Source: Bacteroidota bacterium (GTDB lineage: Bacteria; Bacteroidota; Rhodothermia; Rhodothermales; UBA10348). Taken from it: a stretch of DNA of 64,000 nucleotides. Below, piece by piece: positions 53,538-61,918 of the stretch. The notes beneath the pieces were generated by a model. The model saw only the letters and a program-made list of their open reading frames with translations. It was not told the origin of the DNA and did no database searches. Location: the NCBI GenBank assembly GCA_029262775.1, contig JAJCYR010000056.1:186001-250000 (forward strand). Reading direction: 5' to 3'. Numbering within the stretch: the first letter of the stretch is position 1; each line of letters begins with the position of its first letter. The position numbers and the translations under genes are program-made.

Positions 53538-54502
53538 CCAGAAATGATGTAACCGTGTGGGCTCCGGCATCCCTTTCGAATCTGGGTCCCGGTTTCGATT
53601 GCCTTGGAGTGGCCATTACCGACTTCGGGGACCGGATCAGCGCCCGGCGACAAGTCGGTTCGGCAGTGACCTGGAACTGGCACGAGGACTCTTCCTGGAG
53701 CGCGCCGGTACCCCCTGAAGACAACACGGCCTATGTGGCGGCGCGCTCCATGCTGCAGCGTCTGGGCTCGAACGTCGGTATACACCTGGAAATCCGTAAG
53801 CAGGGCCGGGCCGGATCCGGCCTGGGCAGTTCGGCCGCGAGCTCCGTGGCCGCCGCGTTTGCCGTGGCTGCGCTGCATGGCCGGGAAGCGGAAACCGATG
53901 CTATCCGGGAAGCAGCCCTCGACGGAGAAGAGGCCACTTCGGGCGCACGTCATGGAGACAATGTGCTTCCTTCGCTCTATGGAGGGTTCATACTGGCTCA
54001 GTCCGACAACCTGGAACGAACCCGACGCATCGAGTGTCCAGTGCCCCTGCACCTGGCGGTTGTGCTTCCTGCCATGGATGTACATACGCGCGAGGCTCGC
54101 GGCCTGTTGCCGCGGGAAGTCCCGCTGGGTGCGGCCGTGCGCCATGCCTCGTTGCTGGGCCTTTTGGTGAACGCCATACGGAGCGGCAATATCACGGATA
54201 TGGGCATGCTGGTCATGTCCGATGAAATCGTAGAGCCGCGACGGGCGACGCTCGTTGAGCCGTATGCGGATATCCGCCTTGCCGCACGTGAGGCCGGGGC
54301 GTTGGGAGTAGCCCTGTCGGGCTCCGGACCGGCGCTGTTTGCCATCTGCCCGACAGCATCTTCCGCACAGGACGTTGCGCTGGCCATGACCAAGGCGTGC
54401 GCGGCGCGCCATGTAGACAGCATGGCAAGAGCGACGTCTGTCGATCCGCAGGGCGCGCGAGTTGAGGCAGAACCAGGCCACGGAGGTCACCCGACATGGT
54501 AA
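53534..54502 (+). CDS. thrB: Homoserine kinase
   Basis: The 322-residue GHMP kinase starts VTVWAPASLSNLGPGFDCLG and has the ATP-binding GRAGSGLGSSAASS loop around residues 93-106 and a C-terminal GVALSGSGPALFAI. It phosphorylates homoserine for threonine synthesis. It overlaps fbp by 4 bases and thrC by 7 bases, so the three are translated together. Length and motifs are normal. Confidence 0.94.
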   Translation: MTRNDVTVWAPASLSNLGPGFDCLGVAITDFGDRISARRQVGSAVTWNWHEDSSWSAPVPPEDNTAYVAARSMLQRLGSNVGIHLEIRKQGRAGSGLGSSAASSVAAAFAVAALHGREAETDAIREAALDGEEATSGARHGDNVLPSLYGGFILAQSDNLERTRRIECPVPLHLAVVLPAMDVHTREARGLLPREVPLGAAVRHASLLGLLVNAIRSGNITDMGMLVMSDEIVEPRRATLVEPYADIRLAAREAGALGVALSGSGPALFAICPTASSAQDVALAMTKACAARHVDSMARATSVDPQGARVEAEPGHGGHPTW

Positions 54503-55800
54503 CGTTCGTATCTACCCGGGGAGATCCGGAACGCGTCGGCCTCGGAGAAGCTGTTCTGCGCGGATTGGCGCCCGACGGTGGGCTCTACGTGCCCGAGCAT
54601 ATCCCACCCCTTCCGCCTCTTGCGAAGCCGCCTGCTGGAGAGGCGTACTCGTTTCCTGAGCTTGCCGCGCACGTGTTGTCCGCCTGGACGGACAACATGC
54701 TGACGGTGGCGCAGCTGGAGCGCCTCGTCCAGCGGGTGTTCACATTTCCGGTACCGCTGGTTCAACCTGGCGGCGACACGGATGTACACATTCTGGAGCT
54801 CTTCCATGGTCCGACGTTGTCCTTCAAGGACTTCGGGGCGCGCATGCTGGGCGGCCTTCTTGGCCTCCTGCAGTCGGAAACGGATAAGGAGACGGTTGTC
54901 CTGGTTGCCACCTCGGGTGACACGGGAAGCGCCGTCGCCGACGGATGTAGCGGGATTGACGGCGTACGCGTTATTCTGCTCTACCCGAAGGGGGGCGTCA
55001 GTCCGACACAGGAACTGCAGTTGACACGTCGGCGACCCGGTGTCACGCCGGTCTGCGTCAGCGGCACGTTCGATGATTGTCAGCGTCTTGTCAAGGGAGC
55101 GTTTGCAGGCCCTCGTCCACCCCATATCCGGCTTACAACAGCAAATTCCATCAATGTCGGTCGCCTCCTGGCTCAGATGGTCTATTACATTCACGCCGGA
55201 AACAGCCTGCTGCAGCAAGCGCCGTCGGCTCGGGCCTCGCCCATCTTCTGTGTGCCGTCCGGAAATCTGGGTAACCTCACAGCTGGGATGATGGCCTATC
55301 GGGCTGGCATGCCAGCCAAGGGATTCGTGGCGGCACACAACGCCAACGATTTCTTTCCGTCGTGGCTTCTGGACGCTGGGGCACGTTTCGCTCCGTCGGT
55401 AAAGACGCTTTCCAATGCCATGGATGTGGGTGCGCCGAGTAATTTCGAGCGTCTGGAGCACCTGTTCGGGCGTGCAAACCTCGCTACACTCGTACGGGGG
55501 GCGCATGTAACCGATGCTCAAACGCTGGAGCAGATGCGCCTGACCTGGGAGGAGACGAGCTACATGGCCGACCCTCATACGGCCGTTGCCCTGCGCGCGG
55601 CACACACATCCTCGGAGCCGGGCCAGCCCGTGATTGTGCTCTCCACGGCCCACCCAGCCAAATTTCCCGAAACCGTTCAACAAGCGACCGGCTCAGTACC
55701 TGATGTGCCGGAACGCCTCGCCGTCCTGGCCCGCGCAGCGCATCACGCCGAGCGTATCGACGCCAACCAGTCCATGGTGTCTGATCTTATCAGCGCCTGA
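54496..55800 (+). CDS. thrC: Threonine synthase
   Basis: The 434-residue PLP enzyme starts VTFVSTRGDPERVGLGEAVLRG, has the Lys111 Schiff base in HGPTLSFKDFGAR, and ATSGDTGSAVADGCSG for PLP phosphate. It converts O-phosphohomoserine to threonine. The long N-terminal region and length fit the class-II/bacterial form. It overlaps thrB by 7 bases. Its last 11 bases overlap the convergent M23 peptidase gene. Confidence 0.95.
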   Translation: MVTFVSTRGDPERVGLGEAVLRGLAPDGGLYVPEHIPPLPPLAKPPAGEAYSFPELAAHVLSAWTDNMLTVAQLERLVQRVFTFPVPLVQPGGDTDVHILELFHGPTLSFKDFGARMLGGLLGLLQSETDKETVVLVATSGDTGSAVADGCSGIDGVRVILLYPKGGVSPTQELQLTRRRPGVTPVCVSGTFDDCQRLVKGAFAGPRPPHIRLTTANSINVGRLLAQMVYYIHAGNSLLQQAPSARASPIFCVPSGNLGNLTAGMMAYRAGMPAKGFVAAHNANDFFPSWLLDAGARFAPSVKTLSNAMDVGAPSNFERLEHLFGRANLATLVRGAHVTDAQTLEQMRLTWEETSYMADPHTAVALRAAHTSSEPGQPVIVLSTAHPAKFPETVQQATGSVPDVPERLAVLARAAHHAERIDANQSMVSDLISA

Positions 55801-57547
55801 ATGGCAGTTCGAGTACGCGTTCGTTTCCCTTGTTGTCGACGACGCGGACGGTCAACACATGCTCTCCGGGCGGAGTTCGCCCGTCCAGCCGGTGCTCGAA
55901 CAAGCTGTTCTTGGCATCATGACCAAACAGGCGCCAGGATCCGTCAATTTCCGCACGGAAGGAGTCAATGCCGCTCAGGTCGTCACGCACGCGCAGTTGA
56001 AGCACGCGGCTTCTCTGCGTTCGCGAATAGCCGAGAGGGGAAATGGTCGGGGCCGTGGTGTCGGCCACGATCGCGAACGTTCCAAAAGTGCGGACGTTGG
56101 TCGATACATTGCCGCCCGAATATGCACCACCAGCCGATGAAATCTGTCCGCGGCTGTCGATCATGCCGACGAGCACCTTTTCGTACAGGCGTGGAGGCAC
56201 CGCATCGGCCGCGAGGCGAACGGTCATGGCCGTGTGCAATGGCGTTTCAGCATTATGAATGCGATGTCGGTCGGAATATGTCTTCCCTTCCAGCCGCGGG
56301 AGCATTTCGTAGCTGAAAGGCGCATCGTCATAGAGCGCCCTCGCCGGAATTCGCAGGGACATGTCCCGCGTGGCGTAGGTGAACGTACGATCCCAGCGCA
56401 TGATCTCGGTCGATGCGCCCGTATCGCTTTTGGGTACGTTCTGCGCTACCAGTTCGACACCATGAACGGCAAAGGACAGGCGGGAGGTATGTCCAAAGGC
56501 GTCCTTGACGGTGTACTGCATGTCGTACACACGGTCATCCCCGCCAACGGTCAGAATCCCCCGGCCGGGCGCGTCGTAAATGGGCAGCTTGTTGCCTGGA
56601 AGAAGGTAACTGCGCTGCACCCAGCGACCGCTACGCCTGCGCTCGGCATAGTCCACATGGGCATTCAGGTATCGGGTGGTTGAGAAGGAAAACCGCTCCA
56701 TGACCGACGAGAACAAAGGTTTGCCACTCCGTGTGAGCGTGATCCTGTAAGCGCCGAGGCGGTTGGTTGATCCATCGTGGTAGTCGTGGGTCTGGACACC
56801 AAATCCTATCTGACCATCGGCCTCAATGCGGGATACACGCGTCGGCGCATAGGAGCCGTCGGCGGCCTGGTGTACGTCCACAAAGGCAGATTCCCCGCCG
56901 GACAGGACGCGCCATCCACCCGTCTGACTGTCGCGAAGTCGAATGACGGAGTGACCATCGAGTGCGTACACCTTGAATCGGAATATGCGGGGCGCAATGG
57001 AATCCTTTACGTCAATTCCGAAAAGCAAAGGATTCAGTGGTTCGGCCGTGCGGGCATCGCGTATCTCAAAATGGAGGTGCGGCCCCCCGGAACTGCCGGA
57101 ATTACCCGAGCGGGCAATGACCTGGCCTTGTGAAACGGGGAATTGGTCTTTTTCAGGAAACACCTGTACAGCGAAGGACTCCCGATCGTACTGGGTTTCC
57201 TGAATAAAGCTCGCGACGGGTTCGGCGAACGCATTCAGGTGGGCATATACCGTTTGATGGCCGTCGGCATGGGTTACGTAGAGGGCGTTCCCGTATCCAC
57301 CGGCGTCGACATTGATTCGTGACACCCATCCGTCGGCAGCCGCGAGTACAGGAAGACCGGTTCGACCCTGCGTCTTGATGTCCAGCCCAGCGTGAAAGTG
57401 ATTGGTACGCATTTCGCCGTATCCGCCGGAAAGAATAAGCGGGATATTGAGCGGCGAAGTGAAATAATTGTCCGGGTACGGATCCCCGTGCATGCTGCCC
57501 AATAGAAGGACGGCACACACGGACAGAACACAGGATGATCTACTCAT
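55790..57547 (-). CDS. M23 family metallopeptidase, exported
   Basis: The 585-residue protein has a signal peptide (VLSVCAVLLLGSMHGDPY). The LytM zinc domain follows at residues about 30-165, with NHFHAGLDIK and GGPHLHFEIRD as the two metal/active motifs. The remaining 400 residues are beta-rich, with immunoglobulin-like character (DDLSGIDSFRAEIDG). M23 enzymes cut peptidoglycan crosslinks or act as amidase activators. The intact HxxxD and HxH motifs suggest it is active. The C-terminal part may bind the wall. It converges on thrC and is divergent from the AI-2E transporter gene. Confidence 0.9.
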   Translation of the reverse strand: MSRSSCVLSVCAVLLLGSMHGDPYPDNYFTSPLNIPLILSGGYGEMRTNHFHAGLDIKTQGRTGLPVLAAADGWVSRINVDAGGYGNALYVTHADGHQTVYAHLNAFAEPVASFIQETQYDRESFAVQVFPEKDQFPVSQGQVIARSGNSGSSGGPHLHFEIRDARTAEPLNPLLFGIDVKDSIAPRIFRFKVYALDGHSVIRLRDSQTGGWRVLSGGESAFVDVHQAADGSYAPTRVSRIEADGQIGFGVQTHDYHDGSTNRLGAYRITLTRSGKPLFSSVMERFSFSTTRYLNAHVDYAERRRSGRWVQRSYLLPGNKLPIYDAPGRGILTVGGDDRVYDMQYTVKDAFGHTSRLSFAVHGVELVAQNVPKSDTGASTEIMRWDRTFTYATRDMSLRIPARALYDDAPFSYEMLPRLEGKTYSDRHRIHNAETPLHTAMTVRLAADAVPPRLYEKVLVGMIDSRGQISSAGGAYSGGNVSTNVRTFGTFAIVADTTAPTISPLGYSRTQRSRVLQLRVRDDLSGIDSFRAEIDGSWRLFGHDAKNSLFEHRLDGRTPPGEHVLTVRVVDNKGNERVLELPFRR

Positions 57548-57556
57548 GACGCATTG

Positions 57557-58621
57557 ATGGTATCAGATCCAAAACATAACAACCTGTTTCTGATTTTTTT
57601 GGGCTTGATTGCTGTTTTCCTGTTGGGTGTAACGCTTCTGCAGTTGAAAGTCGTGCTCATGCCGCTCGTGCTGGCCATACTCCTCTCCGTGATTTTCAAG
57701 CCAGGTATTCTGTGGTTGCGGGCGAAGAGGGTACCTATGGCGGTGGCACTGTTTCTGGTACTTATCGTCTCATCAGCGGTTCTCTTTCTGGTGGGCTGGG
57801 TGCTGTTTTCCTCGACTCAGTCGTTTCTTGAGGAGCTCCCCAAGTATTTGGCCAAGGCGGCGGTCATGGTGAGCGATGTGGAATCGTTTCTCCTTTCCTC
57901 CGCGACCCGGTTCAATCTGGACGTGGCCGGGGTGGACTGGTCCGATGCCTTCGATCGGTCGAGTGTATCGGCTGCTGTGACGAGTGGGGTCGGGTCCTTC
58001 ATCAGTCTTGTCAGCACGACATTTCTCGTACTGCTCTTCATGCTGTTCATTCTGGCCGGTAGCGGCGAACTGGCTGAAAAAATCCGGGTTGCTTTTCCCG
58101 AGTCCCAGGCGGACAAAATTGCCAATCTGGTATCGAATGTGGATGAGCAGGTCCGCAAGTATGTGGTCACCAAGACGCTGATCAGTCTCGGGACCGGCGC
58201 GCTTACCTGGCTGGTCCTGTTTCTGTTGGGTGTGGACTTCCCTCTTGTCTGGGGGTTTCTGGCATTTCTGCTCAACTACATTCCAAACATTGGCAGCACG
58301 ATAGCGGTACTGTTTCCCTTCGCCGTGAGCCTGCTCCAATTCGACACGCTGGTGGTTCCCTTGGTAGTGATTCTGGGACTGGGGGGGCTTCAACTCACCA
58401 TGGGTAACGTTATCGAGCCACGTATCATGGGTTTCAGCCTGAATCTCAGCCCCTTACTCATCCTGGTGTCCCTGATCACGTGGGGGTGGCTGTGGGGCCT
58501 GTGGGGTATGATCCTGGCCGTTCCAACAACGGCCACGCTCAAGATCGTGCTGGAGAACATTGGTCCGCTGCGCCCGATGTCGGTCCTTATGAGCAGTGTT
58601 GTCAGACCGAATGCTCCATAA
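57557..58621 (+). CDS. AI-2E family transporter (PerM/UPF0118)
   Basis: The 354-residue protein has about eight hydrophobic helices. It shows the family's VLMPLVLAILLSVIFKPGI near residue 35, the DEQVRKYVVTKTLISLGTG segment, and LLNYIPNIGSTIAVLFPF with the NYIPNIG motif. The C-terminus contains GNVIEPRIMGFSLNLSP. The family exports diverse substrates including AI-2 in some cases; the substrate here is unknown. Start ATG 57557 is preferred to TTG 57554. The end overlaps the convergent MoxR gene by 20 bases. Confidence 0.88.
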   Translation: MVSDPKHNNLFLIFLGLIAVFLLGVTLLQLKVVLMPLVLAILLSVIFKPGILWLRAKRVPMAVALFLVLIVSSAVLFLVGWVLFSSTQSFLEELPKYLAKAAVMVSDVESFLLSSATRFNLDVAGVDWSDAFDRSSVSAAVTSGVGSFISLVSTTFLVLLFMLFILAGSGELAEKIRVAFPESQADKIANLVSNVDEQVRKYVVTKTLISLGTGALTWLVLFLLGVDFPLVWGFLAFLLNYIPNIGSTIAVLFPFAVSLLQFDTLVVPLVVILGLGGLQLTMGNVIEPRIMGFSLNLSPLLILVSLITWGWLWGLWGMILAVPTTATLKIVLENIGPLRPMSVLMSSVVRPNAP

Positions 58622-59591
58622 GGCGCTCAATGACCTCGACGGCGGTTACGCCCTCGGCTTCCGCCGTAAAGTTGGATACGATCCGGTGACGTAGCACAGA
58701 GATGGCCAGCTTGTTGACATCGCTGATCGAGGGCGTCAGACGGCCGTCGAGAGCTGCCATGGTCTTGGCACCCATGATCAGGTACTGGGAGGCACGCGGA
58801 CCGGCACCATAGCTCAGATACTGGTTCACGAAATCCGGCGCGGCATCACTTCCAGGGCGCGTCCGGCCAACGAGCCGAACGGCGTATTCAATGACGTTGT
58901 CGGCGACCGGTATCTCCCTGATGAACTGCTGATAGGTCAAAATATCCTTGGCCGTCATGACGCATTTGACCTCATTCCTGCGGGCAGATGTCGTTTGCCG
59001 CACCACCTCGACCTCCTGTTCAAACGTAGGGTAATCGAGCCACAGGTTCAGCATGAACCGGTCCAACTGAGCCTCTGGCAGCGGATAGGTACCTTCCTGC
59101 TCGATGGGGTTCTGTGTCGCCAGTACGAAAAACGGCTCGGGCAGGGCGTAGGTTTGCCCAGCGGCCGTCACATGGTGCTCCTGCATGGCTTCGAGGAGTG
59201 CCGCCTGTGTCTTGGGCGGCGTTCGGTTGATTTCGTCGGCCAGCACGACGTTGGCAAAGACGGGCCCTTTCACAAATTTGAATTCGCGGCCGCCCGTGGA
59301 CCGATCCTGCTCAATGATCTCGGTTCCCGTAATGTCGGAAGGCATGAGGTCTGGCGTGAACTGGATGCGGTTGAAGTCCAGTTCCACGGCCTCGGAAATG
59401 GTGTGAATGAGCAGCGTCTTGGCCAGTCCCGGCACACCAATCAGGAGCACATGCCCACGACACAGTATGGATACAATAATCCTGTGGATGACATCGTCCT
59501 GGCCTACGATGACCTTGGCTATTTCGGACCGGAGGGACGCGTACCCGGTGTGGAGATGGTCAATGGTCTCGGGCGATGTCTTGATTTCCAT
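58602..59591 (-). CDS. MoxR-family AAA+ ATPase
   Basis: The 329-residue protein has the Walker A motif GVPGLAKT (residues 52-59), Walker B VVLADE with Asp119-Glu120 and INRTPPKTQAALLEAM, and an arginine-rich C-terminal lid (SISDVNKLAISVLRHRI). MoxR ATPases act as chaperones in the maturation of metalloenzymes and cell-envelope complexes, usually with a DUF58/VWA partner. No such partner is next to it here. It lies three bases downstream of a SurA-like gene, so it may share that transcript. Confidence 0.92.
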   Translation of the reverse strand: MEIKTSPETIDHLHTGYASLRSEIAKVIVGQDDVIHRIIVSILCRGHVLLIGVPGLAKTLLIHTISEAVELDFNRIQFTPDLMPSDITGTEIIEQDRSTGGREFKFVKGPVFANVVLADEINRTPPKTQAALLEAMQEHHVTAAGQTYALPEPFFVLATQNPIEQEGTYPLPEAQLDRFMLNLWLDYPTFEQEVEVVRQTTSARRNEVKCVMTAKDILTYQQFIREIPVADNVIEYAVRLVGRTRPGSDAAPDFVNQYLSYGAGPRASQYLIMGAKTMAALDGRLTPSISDVNKLAISVLRHRIVSNFTAEAEGVTAVEVIERLMEHSV

Positions 59592-59594
59592 GTG

Positions 59595-60956
59595 TCAGTT
59601 GTTCGATGTGTTGGACGCAGTCGTCGTCCGTAGAGCCCGGCCGCGTAATTCGATGTAGACCGTTTCTTTGAGCTGTTTCATCCACTCCCTCATGATCCGG
59701 TCCTGTTTATCCTGAAGGGCGCGGCGTTCAATGCGGGCATAATCGGTCGCAAGCGATACCTTATGCTCCGGTATGCGTTCTTCAAGACGCACGATGTGAA
59801 ACGCCCTGCGGCCGTCAAGAAGCGTGACTTCACGGGGTTCGGAAATGTCACCTTCCTGGAGGCCAGCGAGTGTCTCTTGCCATAAGGGCCCGAGCGCCTC
59901 CACAAACAGGGTGTTCTCCCCGGTATTGGGATCTACGACGGCTCCGGCCCGTGTCCTGGATGCCTCTTCTTCGGAGAACTCCCGTGCCATTTTTTCGAAA
60001 GTAACCTTTCCCGTTAGAATGGAATCGCGCAGTGTTGTGAGCAATTCCCGTGCAGGTTCTGCGTCACTGTCCGACTCATCAAACTCAATCAGGATATGGT
60101 TGTAGTCAATACGGTCCCCACGCCTGGCGTTGATCCGGAGAAAATGAAGTCCAAACTGCGTCTCGAATATGGGACTGTAAATACCGATCGGGGAGCGCGA
60201 AGCAACAGCCGCGAATTCCGGTACAAGATCTGACAGCGCCATGTCCTCATACAGACCACCGTTGGGAGCCGACCCGGGGTCGTCTGAGAAGAGCTCGGCC
60301 ATTTCCTCCATGGTGGCGCCTCCCGCGAGCACCGTGTCACGGATCGTCGACAGGATCTCCATGGCCTCCTCACGCGCCTCTTCGGTGATTTCCGGTAGTA
60401 CCACAATATGTGAGATGCGCACCATATCGGGGATGGTGGGCAGTGAGTCGGTGGGTATCTGGCTCAGCCACGCCGTGACATCAGATGGGGTCGCCCGGAC
60501 GTTGCGCAGTTTCTGGTTTCGGATCTGCTCGGACAGGGCCTGGTCACGAATCTCGTCACGGAACTCGGCCTTCAGCTCTATAATAGACTTTCCGTAGAGT
60601 GCTTCGAGTCGGGTTTCGCCGCCCATGCGCCTGGCCATCTGGGAGACCCGGCTATCGAGCATCTGGTCCACTTGCTGGTCGCCGACGACGATGTTTGTAT
60701 CGCGCTTGGCGTGAATCACCAGGACCTTCTCGTCAATGATCTGTTGGAGGGCCCTCTCCCACAAGTCCTCCGAAAATGGCATTCCCTGTTGATTCATGAC
60801 ACCCAGCACGAACCCGTCCACGTCCGAGGCCAAAATGATGTCTGACCCCACAACAGCGACGATTTCGTCGAGTACCGTGTCGTCCTGGGCTTGTGCAGCC
60901 GCCGGCAGGAGGACGAGGCTGAAGAGGAGAATCAGCCGGCCGTATGTAATGGTCAT
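59595..60956 (-). CDS. SurA-like peptidyl-prolyl isomerase (two parvulin domains)
   Basis: The 453-residue protein has a signal peptide (YGRLILLFSLVLLPAAAQA). It continues with an N-terminal SurA helix region (DEIVAVVGSDIILASDV) and two parvulin-like modules, one starting MVRISHIVVLPE and the other IDYNHILIEFDE. It would help fold outer-membrane proteins in the periplasm. It is one of three related genes in tandem. Start 60956 gives the signal peptide. A hairpin lies in the 113-base gap after the upstream SurA-like gene. Confidence 0.88.
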   Translation of the reverse strand: MTITYGRLILLFSLVLLPAAAQAQDDTVLDEIVAVVGSDIILASDVDGFVLGVMNQQGMPFSEDLWERALQQIIDEKVLVIHAKRDTNIVVGDQQVDQMLDSRVSQMARRMGGETRLEALYGKSIIELKAEFRDEIRDQALSEQIRNQKLRNVRATPSDVTAWLSQIPTDSLPTIPDMVRISHIVVLPEITEEAREEAMEILSTIRDTVLAGGATMEEMAELFSDDPGSAPNGGLYEDMALSDLVPEFAAVASRSPIGIYSPIFETQFGLHFLRINARRGDRIDYNHILIEFDESDSDAEPARELLTTLRDSILTGKVTFEKMAREFSEEEASRTRAGAVVDPNTGENTLFVEALGPLWQETLAGLQEGDISEPREVTLLDGRRAFHIVRLEERIPEHKVSLATDYARIERRALQDKQDRIMREWMKQLKETVYIELRGRALRTTTASNTSNN

Positions 60957-61013
60957 GAGGATATTGGAAACCTTGAAAGAACGTGTAGGGGAACGACGGC
61001 CAACAAACAGAGA

Positions 61014-61038
61014 GGGCGGGCGCAGCATGCGTCCGCCC
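61014..61038 (-). terminator. Hairpin between two SurA-like genes, possible weak terminator
   Basis: An 11-bp stem (GGGCGGACGCA pairing with TGCGCCCGCCC on the minus strand, one wobble) with a 3-base loop lies in the gap between the upstream and downstream SurA-like genes. The sequence after it is T-rich but mixed (TCTCTGTTTGTTGG). It may attenuate transcription into the downstream genes. Confidence 0.45.
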
Positions 61039-61069
61039 GTCAGGCGTCACAGCACAGGCGACACGCGCT

Positions 61070-61918
61070 TCACTCCTTGACAAACAAGTCATCGCGCGCC
61101 TCTGCCGCTGTTCGGAGTCGTTGAACCTGCCGTGCAAACAACTGTTTCCGCGATTCTATCAGGATCCGCTGCTCAATCTCAGGAAGGATCATGTCGAGGT
61201 CGGGTACGGTTCCTGCCGGAGCCCGCTCTATGACCTTCATGACGTGAATCAGTCCGGCATCCCGGTAGGGTGGCACAATTCCGCCCTCTCCAGTCTGGCT
61301 GACGCGTTCACGAATGACCGCATTCTGCGAAAAAATCAACGACATGGGAAGCATTCCGGACGCAAAGTAAATCGACTGCTCCTTCAGCGCTGAGTGGGTT
61401 TCTACGAGACGTGCGAACGCACTGTCGGTATCCGTACGTTCCAGTTGGCCGACGATGTCATCCGTCCAGGATGCAGAATCAACAGGAAGGTACCAGATGC
61501 GGACATACGCCTCCCGCAGGACGAGGCTTGCGGAGTGTTGTTGATACCAGGTTTCCAGTGCACTCGGATCGGGAGCGGATATTTCCTCGGAGTAGAGTTC
61601 TTCAAGCAGCCTCGCAATCAGCAGGGAGCGGCGGTTGTCCTCAATCTGCTGTAGAACGAGGCTGTCGGCTTGCAATTGTCTACGTAGGGCTTCCTGGTAC
61701 AACAACTCGCTGACAATCCACTGCTGAACGATGGCACGGGCAACAGTCGTGCTGTCCGATCGAACCGTCCGCTCCGTCCAGAGGTCGTCCAATTGGCTTT
61801 TGGTCAATATTCTGTCTCCTACACGCGCAACCACATCTTCACGGACGGTAGTGTCCGTGCACCCGCTGGCAAATGTCCCGAACAGGAGACCCACGAGCAG
61901 TACGGCAACGAATCTCAT
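61070..61918 (-). CDS. SurA/PpiD-like lipoprotein without a clear isomerase domain
   Basis: The 282-residue protein has a lipobox (GTFASGC, Cys20). It shows a SurA-like start (VVARVGDRILTKSQLDDLW) and long helices (VQQWIVSELLYQEALRR, ARLLEELYSEEIS). It matches the N- and C-terminal chaperone parts of SurA, but the middle (AYVRIWYLPVDSASW) is a weak, short version of a parvulin domain, so isomerase activity is doubtful. Its start overlaps the stop of the next gene by one base. A periplasmic chaperone role is inferred. Confidence 0.7.
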   Translation of the reverse strand: MRFVAVLLVGLLFGTFASGCTDTTVREDVVARVGDRILTKSQLDDLWTERTVRSDSTTVARAIVQQWIVSELLYQEALRRQLQADSLVLQQIEDNRRSLLIARLLEELYSEEISAPDPSALETWYQQHSASLVLREAYVRIWYLPVDSASWTDDIVGQLERTDTDSAFARLVETHSALKEQSIYFASGMLPMSLIFSQNAVIRERVSQTGEGGIVPPYRDAGLIHVMKVIERAPAGTVPDLDMILPEIEQRILIESRKQLFARQVQRLRTAAEARDDLFVKE

